A stretch of DNA of 23,986 bases from Anaerolineaceae bacterium UBA6105 (GCA_002423495.1 DIWN01000025.1:1-23986); one strand, 5' to 3'. Counted from the first letter of the stretch, positions 13,272 to 22,069 are shown. The notes: a model not told the origin generated them from the sequence alone. Translations and numbers: made by a program.

Positions 13272-14501
13272 TTGAAGCCTTCCTCTCTACCTACCCGTAT
13301 TCGCAACCTGCCGCGTGAATTAGCACTGTTCATCATCGCTTCATTTGCTGTGGGTATGGCTGCCAGCCTGGTGGATTCCAGCCTCAACAATTTTCTCAAC
13401 GACACCTTCTCGCTGAACGGGTTCCAACGCTCTTTTCTTGAATTTCCCCGCGAATTTCCGGGGGTCATCACGTTGTTTTTATCGGCCGCGCTGTGGTTCC
13501 TGGGCAGCCGGCGCCTGGGCGGGGCGGCCATGCTACTGGCGGGTGTCGGCATCTTCCTCATCGGCTTCTCCTCATCCAATTACCTGCTCATGGTGGTATT
13601 TCTCTTCATATACAGCATGGGCAACCACCTGTTTATGCCGGTGGCTACCACGGTCGGCATGGAACTGGCCTCCGCGGGGCAGACTGGGCGCCGCCTGGGT
13701 CAGTTGAACGCCATCCGCAACGCGGCGACCATTGTGGGCAGCTTTATTGTTTTTCTCGGGTTCAAGTTCCTCAACTTCACTTACCAGACCAGTTTCACCA
13801 TCGCCGCGGTCGTTTTCCTGGTCGCTGCCGTGCTGATGTTCATGATGCAGCCCAAGCGCTCAGCCGCTCCGCGTACCTTTCTTAAATTACGCCGTGAATA
13901 TTCTCTTTACTATTTATTGTCTGTTCTCGCCGGCTCACGCAAACAGATCTTCATCACCTTCGCCCCCTGGGTCATCGTGACGATCTTCAACAAACCCACG
14001 CAAACTTTGGCCACGCTATACACCATCGGCGGTATCATCGGCATCCTCTTTCAGCCTTTCCTCGGCAAAGCGATCGACCGTTTCGGCGAACGCCTGGTGC
14101 TCACCACTGAAGCGCTGACGCTGATCTTCGTTTGCCTGGGATACGGTTTTTCCCGTTCCATCCTGCCGGAAAACATCGCCTTCCTGGTGGTTTGCGTGTG
14201 CTACCTGCTTGACCAGATGTTATTCTCCGTCAGCATGGCGCGCTCAACCTACATGAAGAAGATTGCCCTCGACCCAACGGATATCCAGCCTGCCCTTTCT
14301 GCCGCTGTCAGCATCGACCACGTATTCTCCATCAGCGTCGCCCTGCTGGGCGGCGTGATCTGGAATCAATTCGGTTTTCAGTACGTCTTCCTGTTGGGTG
14401 TGCTCATCGCGTTCATCAATTTCTTCGTCGCGCGGCACATCCGGCTGCCCGAACCAGCCCCGCTGGTTCCCCTCCCTGTCATCCGGGAGACTCGCGATTG
14501 A
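13272..14501 (+). CDS. Major facilitator superfamily transporter
   Basis: This 409-residue membrane protein has about 12 hydrophobic helices and a basic central loop (QPKRSAAPRTFLKLRREY). An MFS loop signature is visible between helices 8 and 9 (GKAIDRFGERLVL). It begins with TTG (KPSSLPTRIRNLPRELALF) and has no convincing ribosome site. No better upstream start exists after the phosphorylase stop, and translational coupling across the 13-bp gap would explain this. The substrate is unknown; co-location with the phosphorylase hints at a nucleoside or metabolite. Confidence 0.82.
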   Translation: MKPSSLPTRIRNLPRELALFIIASFAVGMAASLVDSSLNNFLNDTFSLNGFQRSFLEFPREFPGVITLFLSAALWFLGSRRLGGAAMLLAGVGIFLIGFSSSNYLLMVVFLFIYSMGNHLFMPVATTVGMELASAGQTGRRLGQLNAIRNAATIVGSFIVFLGFKFLNFTYQTSFTIAAVVFLVAAVLMFMMQPKRSAAPRTFLKLRREYSLYYLLSVLAGSRKQIFITFAPWVIVTIFNKPTQTLATLYTIGGIIGILFQPFLGKAIDRFGERLVLTTEALTLIFVCLGYGFSRSILPENIAFLVVCVCYLLDQMLFSVSMARSTYMKKIALDPTDIQPALSAAVSIDHVFSISVALLGGVIWNQFGFQYVFLLGVLIAFINFFVARHIRLPEPAPLVPLPVIRETRD

Positions 14502-14535
14502 TCCCGGCAATCTGACCGGGAACTGCCGAATTTTT
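14502..14535 (+). terminator. Possible terminator after the MFS gene
   Basis: Two alternative short stems, TCCCGG/CCGGGA (14502-14507 and 14516-14521) and CGGCA/TGCCG (14505-14509 and 14524-14528), lie before AATTTTT. They overlap and cannot form together; either would be a modest terminator. Confidence 0.4.
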
Positions 14536-14559
14536 CAAATTTTTATACCTAAAATTGTA

Positions 14560-14565
14560 TATAAT
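14560..14565 (+). promoter_or_regulatory. Probable -10 box for the prenyltransferase-cydAB operon
   Basis: TATAAT lies in an AT-rich stretch 60 bp before the prenyltransferase start. The -35 region 17 bp upstream (AAATTT) is poor. Confidence 0.4.
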
Positions 14566-14624
14566 CAACTTGAATTCCTGTGTAACAATTTATTAACCCT
14601 GAATTTCGTAATGGGAGGGGCTTG

Positions 14625-15683
14625 ATGAAAATAAACTTATCCATGTGGAAAAAGGCTCTGTCCGGCTTGGTGAAAATGGATAGCAAGGAGGAGTGGGATG
14701 GACTGGACATCATCTCGAAGTGGTTGATCGCCACCCGCTCCGGTGTGACCATCGTCACACTGTATTCCTGCGCTATCGGTGGATTGTTGGCAATCCGGCA
14801 CGGCTATTTTGAGGGCAACTGGGGAATGTCCATCCTCGCCTGGTTGATCACCACCATTGGCTTGTTTATCGCCCATGGTACGAACAATTTCCTCAACGAT
14901 TACACCGATTTCTCGCGCGGGGTCGATACGGACAACTACTTTCGCACCCAGTACGGCGTCCATCCCTTGATCCAGAAGTTTTGGACCAAGGAGCAGCAAT
15001 TCCGCTGGTTTGCAGTCAGCGGTACGCTTGCCCTTCTGACGGGAATCTTCGCGCTCTTTTACACGCGCTTCTCGCTCGACATCATCATTCTCTTTGCCAT
15101 TGGCGCGCTGGTGCTCTTGTTGTACACCTGGCCGCTTAAGCACATCGCCCTTGGGGAGTTGTCCATCTTCCTCGTCTGGGGACCGATCATGGTGGCGGCT
15201 GTCTTCCTGGTGCTGGCCAGGGGAGACGCTTCCCGGTTCTGGCAGGTCGCGCTCGCCGGCATCCCCTGGGGATTGAGCGTAGTAAGCATCAACCTTGGCA
15301 AGCACATCGACAAAGCCCCCGAAGATAAGAAGAAAAAGGTGGGTACGCTGCCGGTGGTCATCGGTGAGAAGGCCGCGCGCTACGTTAATATGGCCGTGCT
15401 CGCGCTCATCTACATCATCCTGCTGGTACTGGTCTTCGTCACACATTACTTCACCCCCATCCTCCTCATCGTCTTCTTCGCCGGAAAACGGGCTTTATAC
15501 GCCGTAGGGGTGCACACCAAGCCCCGCCCCGAAGAACCCCCCAAGGAGTGGCAATACTGGCCGACCTGGTTCTCTGGCTTCGCCTTCTATCACAACCGGC
15601 TGTTCAGCAACCTGCTCCTGCTTGCTGTGCTGATCGACACCATCATCCGCCTGGTGCTGCCCGCTTTCTGGCCGGCGCTTTAG
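14625..15683 (+). CDS. UbiA/MenA-family prenyltransferase
   Basis: This is an integral membrane aromatic prenyltransferase of 352 residues with about eight or nine hydrophobic helices. The first Asp-rich motif is NNFLNDYTDFSRGVD (87-101, with N91, D92, D95, D101). The second is NLGKHIDKAPEDKKKKVGTLP in the C-terminal half; both bind Mg-prenyl-diphosphate. The fold and the upstream position to cydAB suggest a role in quinone (menaquinone) synthesis, but the N-terminal extension and diverged second motif leave other lipid acceptors possible. The ATG at 14625 has GGAGGGG four bases upstream; a TTG at 14622 is adjacent and less likely. Confidence 0.8.
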   Translation: MKINLSMWKKALSGLVKMDSKEEWDGLDIISKWLIATRSGVTIVTLYSCAIGGLLAIRHGYFEGNWGMSILAWLITTIGLFIAHGTNNFLNDYTDFSRGVDTDNYFRTQYGVHPLIQKFWTKEQQFRWFAVSGTLALLTGIFALFYTRFSLDIIILFAIGALVLLLYTWPLKHIALGELSIFLVWGPIMVAAVFLVLARGDASRFWQVALAGIPWGLSVVSINLGKHIDKAPEDKKKKVGTLPVVIGEKAARYVNMAVLALIYIILLVLVFVTHYFTPILLIVFFAGKRALYAVGVHTKPRPEEPPKEWQYWPTWFSGFAFYHNRLFSNLLLLAVLIDTIIRLVLPAFWPAL

Positions 15684-15697
15684 TAGTGATACAAAAC

Positions 15698-15710
15698 CTC
15701 CTAAAAGGAG
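15698..15710 (+). promoter_or_regulatory. Hairpin covering the cydA ribosome binding site
   Basis: CTCCT (15698-15702), loop AAA, AGGAG (15706-15710). The right arm is the Shine-Dalgarno of cydA, six bases before its ATG, so the five-base-pair stem could lower cydA translation when free of ribosomes. Confidence 0.4.
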
Positions 15711-15716
15711 CCTGAT

Positions 15717-17111
15717 ATGGACATCGTTCTTTTGTCACGTTGGCAATTTGCCCTCACCACGATCTACCATTTCTTCTTCGTTCCGCTCACCCTCGGTCTG
15801 GGCTGGTTTGTCGCCATCCTGGAGACTATGTACGTGCGCAGCGGCAACCAGATGTACAAGCGCCTGACCAAGTTCTGGGGCAAGCTCTTTCTTATCAACT
15901 ACGCTATGGGCGTCGTCACCGGCATTGTCATGGAATTCCAGTTCGGTATGAACTGGTCAGAATACTCGCGCTTTGTCGGCGACGTCTTCGGAGCCCCACT
16001 CGCTGTTGAGGGGCTGCTGGCCTTTTTCCTGGAATCCACCTTCCTGGGCGTGTGGATCTTCGGTTGGGAGCGCATTTCAAAGAAACTTCACGCCGCGGTG
16101 ATGTGGATTGTGGCGATCGGCGGCAACCTGTCCGCTTTCTGGATCCTCGCCGCCAATGGTTTTATGCAGCACCCGGTCGGCTACGAGATCGTCAACGGGC
16201 GTGCCCAGATGACGGATTTCGGTGCGCTGCTGGGTAATCCGCGCGCGTTGTACCTCTTCCTGCACACCTTCTTCGCCGGACTGGTCACCGCCGCCTTCTT
16301 CGTGCTCGGGTTCAGCATTTACCACCTGGTGCGCAATCATGAGGTTGAAGCCTTTAAGAAATCCTTCTACCTGTCAGCCCTCATCGGGCTCATCTCAGCG
16401 GTGGCGGTTGGTCTTGCCGGGCATGCCCAGGGGGTGTACCTGCGCGAAGTACAGCCGATGGCGGCTGCCGCTTCAGAAGCGCATTATGAAACGGCCGATC
16501 CGGCTGACTTTCACTTGATCGCCGGCATTGATCAGGAAGGGCGCCGTACCACCTGGTCCATCACCATCCCCAAGGCGCTCAGCTTCCTGTATTTCTTCAG
16601 GTTCTCCGGCGAGGTGGAAGGGCTTAACAACATCCAGGCACAGTACGAAGCACTCTACGGACCGGGTAATTACATTCCTAACATTCCATTGGCGTTTTGG
16701 TCCTTCCGTGCCATGGTTGGGGTTGGTACCCTGATGGTGCTGCTGACCGCTGGCGCTCTAATCATCGCCTGGAAAAAGTACCCCGATAAATGGATCAAAC
16801 GCTCCGGCTGGCTGGTGTGGATCATCTTCCTGCCATACATCGCCAACACCACCGGTTGGATCCTGACCGAGACCGGCCGCCAACCCTGGATGGTGCATGG
16901 ATTAATGCAGACGAAGGACGCAGTCAGCCCCAACCTGACGCCGGCTACAGTGCTCATCAGCCTGGTCGGTTTCGTCGCCATCTATGCCGTGTTGATGGCT
17001 TTTGACCTTTTCCTGCTGTTGAAATACGCCAAAAAAGGGCTGGTTACCGTTGAAGCAGATTCGGTGCCCATTGCTGCGGTGGAAGCACCCAAGAAAAGAG
17101 GAGGTAAATAA
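15717..17111 (+). CDS. cydA: Cytochrome bd quinol oxidase subunit I
   Basis: This is the haem-bearing subunit of cytochrome bd oxidase, a membrane enzyme that reduces oxygen to water with electrons from quinol. Visible landmarks: H18 in LTTIYHFFFVPLTLG (haem b595 side), the glutamate pair in EGLLAFFLESTFLGVW, the helix with LFLHTFFAGL (haem b558 His), the FRAMVGVG Met, and GRQPWMVHGLMQT. The 464-residue length and short region between helices 6 and 7 match the short-Q-loop type. The gene follows the prenyltransferase by 33 bp and overlaps cydB by one base. It likely serves oxygen scavenging or microaerobic respiration. Confidence 0.96.
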   Translation: MDIVLLSRWQFALTTIYHFFFVPLTLGLGWFVAILETMYVRSGNQMYKRLTKFWGKLFLINYAMGVVTGIVMEFQFGMNWSEYSRFVGDVFGAPLAVEGLLAFFLESTFLGVWIFGWERISKKLHAAVMWIVAIGGNLSAFWILAANGFMQHPVGYEIVNGRAQMTDFGALLGNPRALYLFLHTFFAGLVTAAFFVLGFSIYHLVRNHEVEAFKKSFYLSALIGLISAVAVGLAGHAQGVYLREVQPMAAAASEAHYETADPADFHLIAGIDQEGRRTTWSITIPKALSFLYFFRFSGEVEGLNNIQAQYEALYGPGNYIPNIPLAFWSFRAMVGVGTLMVLLTAGALIIAWKKYPDKWIKRSGWLVWIIFLPYIANTTGWILTETGRQPWMVHGLMQTKDAVSPNLTPATVLISLVGFVAIYAVLMAFDLFLLLKYAKKGLVTVEADSVPIAAVEAPKKRGGK

Positions 17112-18127
17112 TGGACCTCAATATCCTCTGGTTTCTCCTGATCGCCGTACTTTACGCAGGTTTCTTCTTCCTGGAAGGATTCGATTTTGGCGTGGGTATG
17201 CTGCTAACCTCGCTCACCCGCAAGGATGTGGAACGCCGCGCCATTATTAACACCATCGGCCCGCATTGGGATGGCAACGAGGTGTGGCTCATCGTCGCGG
17301 GCGGGGCTACTTTTGCCGCCTTCCCGCATTGGTACGCCACCATGTTCAGCGGTTTCTACATGGGCTTTTTCCTGCTGCTCTTTGCCCTCATTGTCCGCGG
17401 GGTGGCTTTTGAGTTTCGCAGCAAGCATGACACGCCCCGCTGGCGCTACGGCTGGGACCGTGCGATCTCCATCTCCAGCTTCTTCGCCGCCTTCCTGCTT
17501 GGCGTGGTATTCACCAATCTCGTGCGCGGTGTGCCCATTGATGCGGACATGCAGTTCACTGGCACTTTCTGGTCGCTGCTCAATCCCATCAGCCTGCTGG
17601 GCGGGCTGACCGTCGTGATGCTGTTCTGCTTCCACGGTGCCAACTTCCTCAGCTTAAAGCTCACCGAGGGTTTGCGCGTCAAAGCACACGGGAACGCCAA
17701 GATGTACTTCACCGCTGCGCTGGTCTTCGCGCTGGGTCTGTTCGCTGCGCTGTTCTTTACAAGATCAGCTTTTTCTGACAAAGGCTGGATCACGCTGATC
17801 CTGCCGGTGCTCGCGGTGGCCTCTCTGATTGCCTCGCGCGCGATGATGGAGCAAAAACGCGAAGGCTGGGCGTTCATCACATCGAGCCTCGCTGTCGTCG
17901 TCACCGTGGCAGCGCTGTTCTTCGCCCTCTTCCCCAATGTGATGATCTCCACCACCGACGCGGCTAACAACCTCACTATCTACTCGGCTTCATCGTCACC
18001 GTACACCCTGAAGGTGCTCAGCATCATCGCCGCGGTCATGGTGCCCGTGGTGCTCGCTTACCAGATCTGGACCTATTTTGTGTTCAGGAAGCGCATCAAA
18101 GCCGACGCGAAGACGTTGACGTATTAG
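17111..18127 (+). CDS. cydB: Cytochrome bd quinol oxidase subunit II
   Basis: The 338-residue membrane protein starts MDLNILWFLLIAVLYAGFFFLEGFDFGVGML, the standard CydB N-terminus, followed by GPHWDGNEVWLIVAGGATFAAFPHWYA, the most conserved CydB segment. It has about eight membrane helices and pairs with CydA. The start ATG shares one base with the cydA stop (TAATG) and GAGGAGG lies just upstream, so the two are translationally coupled. No cydC/cydD or cydX follows within the window. Confidence 0.96.
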   Translation: MDLNILWFLLIAVLYAGFFFLEGFDFGVGMLLTSLTRKDVERRAIINTIGPHWDGNEVWLIVAGGATFAAFPHWYATMFSGFYMGFFLLLFALIVRGVAFEFRSKHDTPRWRYGWDRAISISSFFAAFLLGVVFTNLVRGVPIDADMQFTGTFWSLLNPISLLGGLTVVMLFCFHGANFLSLKLTEGLRVKAHGNAKMYFTAALVFALGLFAALFFTRSAFSDKGWITLILPVLAVASLIASRAMMEQKREGWAFITSSLAVVVTVAALFFALFPNVMISTTDAANNLTIYSASSSPYTLKVLSIIAAVMVPVVLAYQIWTYFVFRKRIKADAKTLTY

Positions 18128-18154
18128 ATTTTCGTGGTCTGGATTTTCCTGTCG

Positions 18155-18182
18155 GTAGGGGAGGTTCACGAACCTCCCCTAC
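18155..18182. terminator. REP-like perfect palindrome, bidirectional terminator
   Basis: A 13-bp perfect stem GTAGGGGAGGTTC / GAACCTCCCCTAC (18155-18167 and 18170-18182) has a two-base centre and is followed by TCTTTT on the plus strand. It lies between cydB and the convergent racemase gene, and the racemase stop codon (18179-18181) is inside it. The GTAGGGG...CCCCTAC format is typical of dispersed palindromic repeats. Confidence 0.7.
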
Positions 18183-18874
18183 TCTTTTAACGCCCAATCC
18201 ACCGCCGCCGTGGCGTGGATGCGCGTGGTGGGGAACACCGGCAGCGGGCTGTCCTCCTGGCGCACCAGGTTCTCGATCTCCGTGCAGCCCAGGATCACTC
18301 CCTGCGCTCCTGCCTTCACCAGTTTTTCGATGATCGTAGTGAACGCCTGCCTGGATTCCGGCTTGATGACGCCCAGGCACAACTCGCCATAGATCACGCG
18401 GTGCACGATCTCGCGATCTGTTTCATCCGGGATAAATACCTCAAGCCCGTGCTTCTTCTCCAGCCGCCCCTTGTAGAAGTCCTGTTCCATCGTGAAGCGC
18501 GTGCCCAGCAGCCCCACCCGGCTGATGCCCGCAGCTTTGATCGCGTCGGCGGTGGCGTCGGCTATGTGCAGCAGCGGGATGGTCACACCTGCCTCAAGCT
18601 CACCCGCCAATTTGTGCATGGTGTTGGTGCACAGCACCAGCAAGTCCGCCCCGGCGCGCTCCAGGCTCTGCCCGGCTTCCACCATTGCACGCGCCGCCTC
18701 GTCCCAGCGTCCTTCATGCTGCAACACCTCTATCTCCGCAAACTCGACCGAATAGAGGATGCACTTTGCCGAATGCAGCCCGCCCAGCTTTTCCTTCACC
18801 GTTTCGTTGAGAATTCGGTAATACTCCAGGGATGATTCCCAACTCATGCCGCCGATCAGACCGATGGTTTTCAT
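18179..18874 (-). CDS. Aspartate/glutamate racemase family protein
   Basis: The 231-residue cytosolic protein belongs to the PLP-independent Asp/Glu racemase family. The two catalytic cysteines are visible, C82 in LVLCTNTMHK and C197 in ILGCTEIENLV. The N-terminus MKTIGLIGGMSWESSLEYYR is the usual YgeA/RacD-like start. It interconverts L- and D-amino acids, most likely aspartate or glutamate, though related broad-specificity enzymes exist. The gene is convergent with cydB and divergent from the SdpI-like gene. Its last codons form one arm of the REP-like hairpin. Confidence 0.88.
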   Translation of the reverse strand: MKTIGLIGGMSWESSLEYYRILNETVKEKLGGLHSAKCILYSVEFAEIEVLQHEGRWDEAARAMVEAGQSLERAGADLLVLCTNTMHKLAGELEAGVTIPLLHIADATADAIKAAGISRVGLLGTRFTMEQDFYKGRLEKKHGLEVFIPDETDREIVHRVIYGELCLGVIKPESRQAFTTIIEKLVKAGAQGVILGCTEIENLVRQEDSPLPVFPTTRIHATAAVDWALKE

Positions 18875-18937
18875 GATTTATTCCTTGAGTACGGTTTTCT
18901 TGATTGTACTCCACCCGCGTCAGCACAAAAAGCAGAC

Positions 18938-18943
18938 TATAAT
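18938..18943 (+). promoter_or_regulatory. Probable -10 box for the SdpI-like gene
   Basis: Consensus TATAAT 35 bp before the start codon; no clear -35 box. Confidence 0.4.
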
Positions 18944-18978
18944 ACTCACCATTAAATCATGCGGAAGAAGGCCTGAAT

Positions 18979-19632
18979 ATGTCCACAAAAACCACAGTGA
19001 TTATTTCCACTGTACTCATCCTGCTCGTTATCCTCGCCGGCGTTATCCTCTGGTCGCGCCTGCCTGACCCCATGGCATCGCATTGGAACGAAGCTGACCA
19101 GGTCGACGGCTACATGGGAAAATTATGGGGTACTTTCATGGTCCCGGCAATGATGATCGGTCTGACCTTGCTGTTCCTTGCCATCCCGTTGATCGATCCG
19201 CTAAAAAAGAATATCGCTGAATTCCGCGGCTGGTTTAACATCATTGTTGTGATGTTTAACCTGTTCATGGCTTTCGTACACGGGCTTACGCTGGCTTGGA
19301 ACCTCGGTCACACCGGTCTCCGCATGAGCGTTGCAATGGTCCCGGCCATTGGTCTTTTGTTCATCCTGATCGGTTTGTTCATGCGCAAGGCGAAACGCAA
19401 CTACTTCATTGGCATTCGCACCCCATGGACGCTAGCCAACGACACGGTGTGGGAAATGACGCACAAACTGGGGGGCAAACTGTACATCACCGCGGGTATC
19501 CTCACCATGTTGTCACTGCTCTTTCCGGAAAAAGCCATCGTTATCCTGATGGTCTCCATTCTGGGCGCGTCCTTTATATCGATCCTTTACTCCTACCTGG
19601 TCTTCAGGCAGGAGGAAAAGAAGATCGCTTAA
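18979..19632 (+). CDS. SdpI/DUF1648 family membrane protein
   Basis: The 217-residue protein has about six membrane helices. The N-terminal DUF1648 part reads LPDPMASHWNEADQVDGYMGK, with the helix-2 proline and the MASHWN pattern. The C-terminal SdpI part reads NYFIGIRTPWTLANDTVWEMTHKLGGKL, the family's best conserved block. In Bacillus SdpI confers immunity to the toxin SdpC and binds the SdpR repressor. No toxin or repressor gene is adjacent, so the role here is unknown. The start has GAAGAAGG upstream. A strong terminator follows. Confidence 0.85.
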   Translation: MSTKTTVIISTVLILLVILAGVILWSRLPDPMASHWNEADQVDGYMGKLWGTFMVPAMMIGLTLLFLAIPLIDPLKKNIAEFRGWFNIIVVMFNLFMAFVHGLTLAWNLGHTGLRMSVAMVPAIGLLFILIGLFMRKAKRNYFIGIRTPWTLANDTVWEMTHKLGGKLYITAGILTMLSLLFPEKAIVILMVSILGASFISILYSYLVFRQEEKKIA

Positions 19633-19655
19633 GCAGACTCCTGTTTAAGAAGATT

Positions 19656-19688
19656 AACGGATCCTTCAATAGATGGATCCGTTTTTTT
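19656..19688 (+). terminator. Rho-independent terminator
   Basis: Stem AACGGATCC/GGATCCGTT (19656-19664 and 19675-19683), ten-base loop, then a T-run to 19688. Confidence 0.9.
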
Positions 19689-19736
19689 AAGCGGTTAGCC
19701 CAACTCATCCCAAACACCGTTACTTTCTTGAATTTT

Positions 19737-19765
19737 TTGTCCAATGGCTGATTATTTTGTATAAT
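19737..19765 (+). promoter_or_regulatory. Sigma70-type promoter of the ferredoxin reductase gene
   Basis: TTGTCC (19737-19742) and TATAAT (19760-19765) with a 17-bp spacer. The leader would be about 88 bases. Confidence 0.65.
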
Positions 19766-19859
19766 TTGAGAGATACATATTCTTACATAGTGGACTGGAG
19801 AAGTCGACTTTTAACGGCACAATTAGGGAATAATCATAACAAGGATACATGGAGAAAAA

Positions 19860-20675
19860 ATGGCTGATATCCAATTGAATGCGAAAGTGATTTCCAAGGT
19901 TGAACTTTCCGCGCGTGTTATGACCCTGCGGGTAGCAGCGGATGGTTGGGAATTGCCGGATTTCATCCCCGGTCAGTTTGCCGTACTGGGGCTGCCCGGC
20001 TCCGCACCGCGCTCGCAATGGTCTGAACCGGAGCCTGTCCCCAGCGACCCAGACAAGCTCATCCGCCGGTCTTACTCAGTGACCTCCTCCTCCAAGAACA
20101 AGGAGTACATGGAGTTTTACATCAGCATGCTATCCACCGGTGCGCTCTCCCCGCGTCTATTCGCGTTGAAGGTCGGCGATCCGCTCTGGTTGGGACCCAA
20201 GACCAGCGGTATCTTTACCCTCAACCAGGTTCCGAAGGAGAAACACATCGCGATGGTCGCCACAGGGACGGGGCTTGCGCCGTATATCAGCATGCTCACC
20301 TCCGAACTCAACTGCAATGCCGATCGCAAGTTTGCGGTGCTGCACGGTGCTTACCACTCCTGGGACCTGGGCTACCGCTCCGAGCTGCAGACCATGGCTT
20401 TCCTGTGCCACAACTTCAGTTACATCACCACCATCGACCGTCCGCAGGACGAACCGGTTCCCTGGACCGGCCGCACCGGTTGGGTGCAGGATGTCTGGAA
20501 ATCCGGCGCGGTCGCGGAGGCGTGGGGCTTCAAACCGACTCCGGAGAACACACATATCTTCCTGTGCGGTGTTTCCGGCATGGTCAACGCCATGATGGAA
20601 GCGCTCAACGCTGAAGACTTTGTGGAGCACACCAAAATGCAGCCGGGACAGATCCACGTCGAGCGCTTTGTGTAA
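19860..20675 (+). CDS. fpr: Ferredoxin-NADP(+) reductase
   Basis: The 271-residue flavoprotein passes electrons between ferredoxin or flavodoxin and NADP(H). The FAD-binding motif is RRSYS (69-73), the NADP-binding motif is ATGTGLAPYISML (134-146), and IFLCGVSGMVNAMMEAL is the nicotinamide-side motif. The C-terminus ends HVERFV, with the short aromatic tail of the bacterial FPR type. An insertion at about 47-66 (PGSAPRSQWSEPEPVPSDPDK) between the FAD strands is longer than in Escherichia Fpr. GGAG lies before the ATG. Convergent with the DUF4143 ATPase, only 20 bp apart. Confidence 0.9.
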   Translation: MADIQLNAKVISKVELSARVMTLRVAADGWELPDFIPGQFAVLGLPGSAPRSQWSEPEPVPSDPDKLIRRSYSVTSSSKNKEYMEFYISMLSTGALSPRLFALKVGDPLWLGPKTSGIFTLNQVPKEKHIAMVATGTGLAPYISMLTSELNCNADRKFAVLHGAYHSWDLGYRSELQTMAFLCHNFSYITTIDRPQDEPVPWTGRTGWVQDVWKSGAVAEAWGFKPTPENTHIFLCGVSGMVNAMMEALNAEDFVEHTKMQPGQIHVERFV

Positions 20676-20695
20676 TCTCTTAAGGTTAGTGCAAT

Positions 20696-21874
20696 CTACT
20701 GGGAGGGTGCATCGAGTATGCACCCTTCTTTGATTTTTCCCAAATCTCTCCAACTGATCAGGGTTCCCTCACTTGTGCGCGTGGTTTTTTCACCACCAAA
20801 AACCACGTAGACATACTCTTCAGAAGTCCCGGTAAGTTTTCGCCAGTAGTTAAGATTGTTAAAATAACTTGAAGTTATTGTTTTCCCGGATTTTATTTCC
20901 ACCACCATAACTTCGTTCCCTTTCTCAATCACACAGTCGATTTCATTTCCATGGTTATCTTGCCAAAAATAAGGGTGACGATTTTCACCACGATTAAAAC
21001 TACATTTGACAAATTCATTGAGAATTAGATTCTCAAAAAGTGAGCCCTTCAGGTAATGAAAATTTAACTCTGTATGGTCCCTAATCCCAAGAAGTGAACA
21101 AGCAACCCCCGTATCGTAAAAATAAAGTTTTGAAGACTTTATTAATCGCTTGTTAAAATTCCGGTAGTACGGATGCAGGCGGTACAGAATGAAGGAACTC
21201 TCCAGGATCGAAATCCATGCTTTTACTGTGTTTGGACTAATACCTGCGTCATTGGAAAGGCTGGTGTAGTTAAGGGGTTGTCCAATGCGTCCTGCACACA
21301 ATTGTGTAAATTGGATAAAAGTATTCATGTCGCCGATGTTTTTTATTAAGCGAACGTCCCTATCAACATAAGTCTGAATGTACGACGGATAAAAATCTGT
21401 TGGTGGTATATCACGATCATAAATTCGTGGGTATTGTCCTCTGAAGATCATGGTTTCATACGACTCGGTTATAGGTTCAAGTTCTTCAAGTGAGAACGGA
21501 AGCAAATGCAATACTGCTGTACGTCCTGCAAGTGATTGGCTGATCCTCTCCATTAATAGAAAATTAGAGGATCCAGTTAGGATGAATCTAATCTGGTTGT
21601 CCTCATCGACTATTCGTTGGAGATAAGAGAAAAGCTCTGGAGTGTTTTGAATTTCATCCAAAATAGCGCCGGACGGGTAATTAGATAGAAAACCACGTGG
21701 ATCAGAAAGGGCAATTTGTCGAATGTCTGGGTCCTCGAGTGAGACATAGGGCAGGTTTGGAAAAGTGGATTTGACGAGTGTGGTTTTTCCAGATTGTCGC
21801 GGTCCAGTGAGTGTAATTATCTGGAACTTTTCCGACAAGAAAATCAACTTGGAAGCTAATGTTCTTTGTATCAT
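20696..21874 (-). CDS. AAA ATPase with DUF4143 (AAA_14) domain
   Basis: The 392-residue protein has an AAA_14 ATPase at the N-terminus: Walker A GPRQSGKT (24-31), Walker B AILDEIQ (70-76) and sensor LTGSSN (99-104). DUF4143 follows at about 190-330 and includes a PD-(D/E)xK-like core (EIDCVI with D313, then VVEIKSG with E326 and K328). Such genes are scattered, variable accessory genes in many bacteria and archaea; no biochemical role is settled. Its composition is visibly A+T-richer than the neighbouring reductase gene, consistent with acquisition. The convergent gene is 20 bp away and no terminator is seen in the gap. Confidence 0.88.
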   Translation of the reverse strand: MIQRTLASKLIFLSEKFQIITLTGPRQSGKTTLVKSTFPNLPYVSLEDPDIRQIALSDPRGFLSNYPSGAILDEIQNTPELFSYLQRIVDEDNQIRFILTGSSNFLLMERISQSLAGRTAVLHLLPFSLEELEPITESYETMIFRGQYPRIYDRDIPPTDFYPSYIQTYVDRDVRLIKNIGDMNTFIQFTQLCAGRIGQPLNYTSLSNDAGISPNTVKAWISILESSFILYRLHPYYRNFNKRLIKSSKLYFYDTGVACSLLGIRDHTELNFHYLKGSLFENLILNEFVKCSFNRGENRHPYFWQDNHGNEIDCVIEKGNEVMVVEIKSGKTITSSYFNNLNYWRKLTGTSEEYVYVVFGGEKTTRTSEGTLISWRDLGKIKEGCILDAPSQ

Positions 21875-21919
21875 TGATCATCTCCGTATAGTTGACGGTT
21901 GAGGTGCTTTTACATATGC

Positions 21920-21947
21920 ATTATACAGTATTTGTACAATTCTGCAA
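21920..21947 (-). promoter_or_regulatory. Promoter of the DUF4143 ATPase gene
   Basis: On the minus strand TTGCAG (plus 21942-21947) and TATAAT (plus 21920-21925) are spaced 16 bp apart, about 46 bp upstream of the start codon. Related TGTACA-containing stretches lie around it (about 21933 and 21964), and could be operator half-sites. Confidence 0.5.
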
Positions 21948-22063
21948 TTGTATTGCGGTTTTGTACATACAGTGTATTTCCACATTGCCCTTCTCGTTCG
22001 GTCTACATACAGCCCGTGCTCAACACACTATCGCTTTCATTATTCGATTGAGCTGTGATTCAG

Positions 22064-22069
22064 TATAAT
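22064..22069 (+). promoter_or_regulatory. Probable -10 box for the glycyl radical enzyme gene
   Basis: TATAAT 78 bp before the start codon; no clear -35 box. Confidence 0.35.

Noticed and set aside
14637..15446. 269-codon minus-strand frame opposite the prenyltransferase gene
   Set aside because: It is the antisense of a clear membrane protein gene and has no family resemblance or ribosome site.
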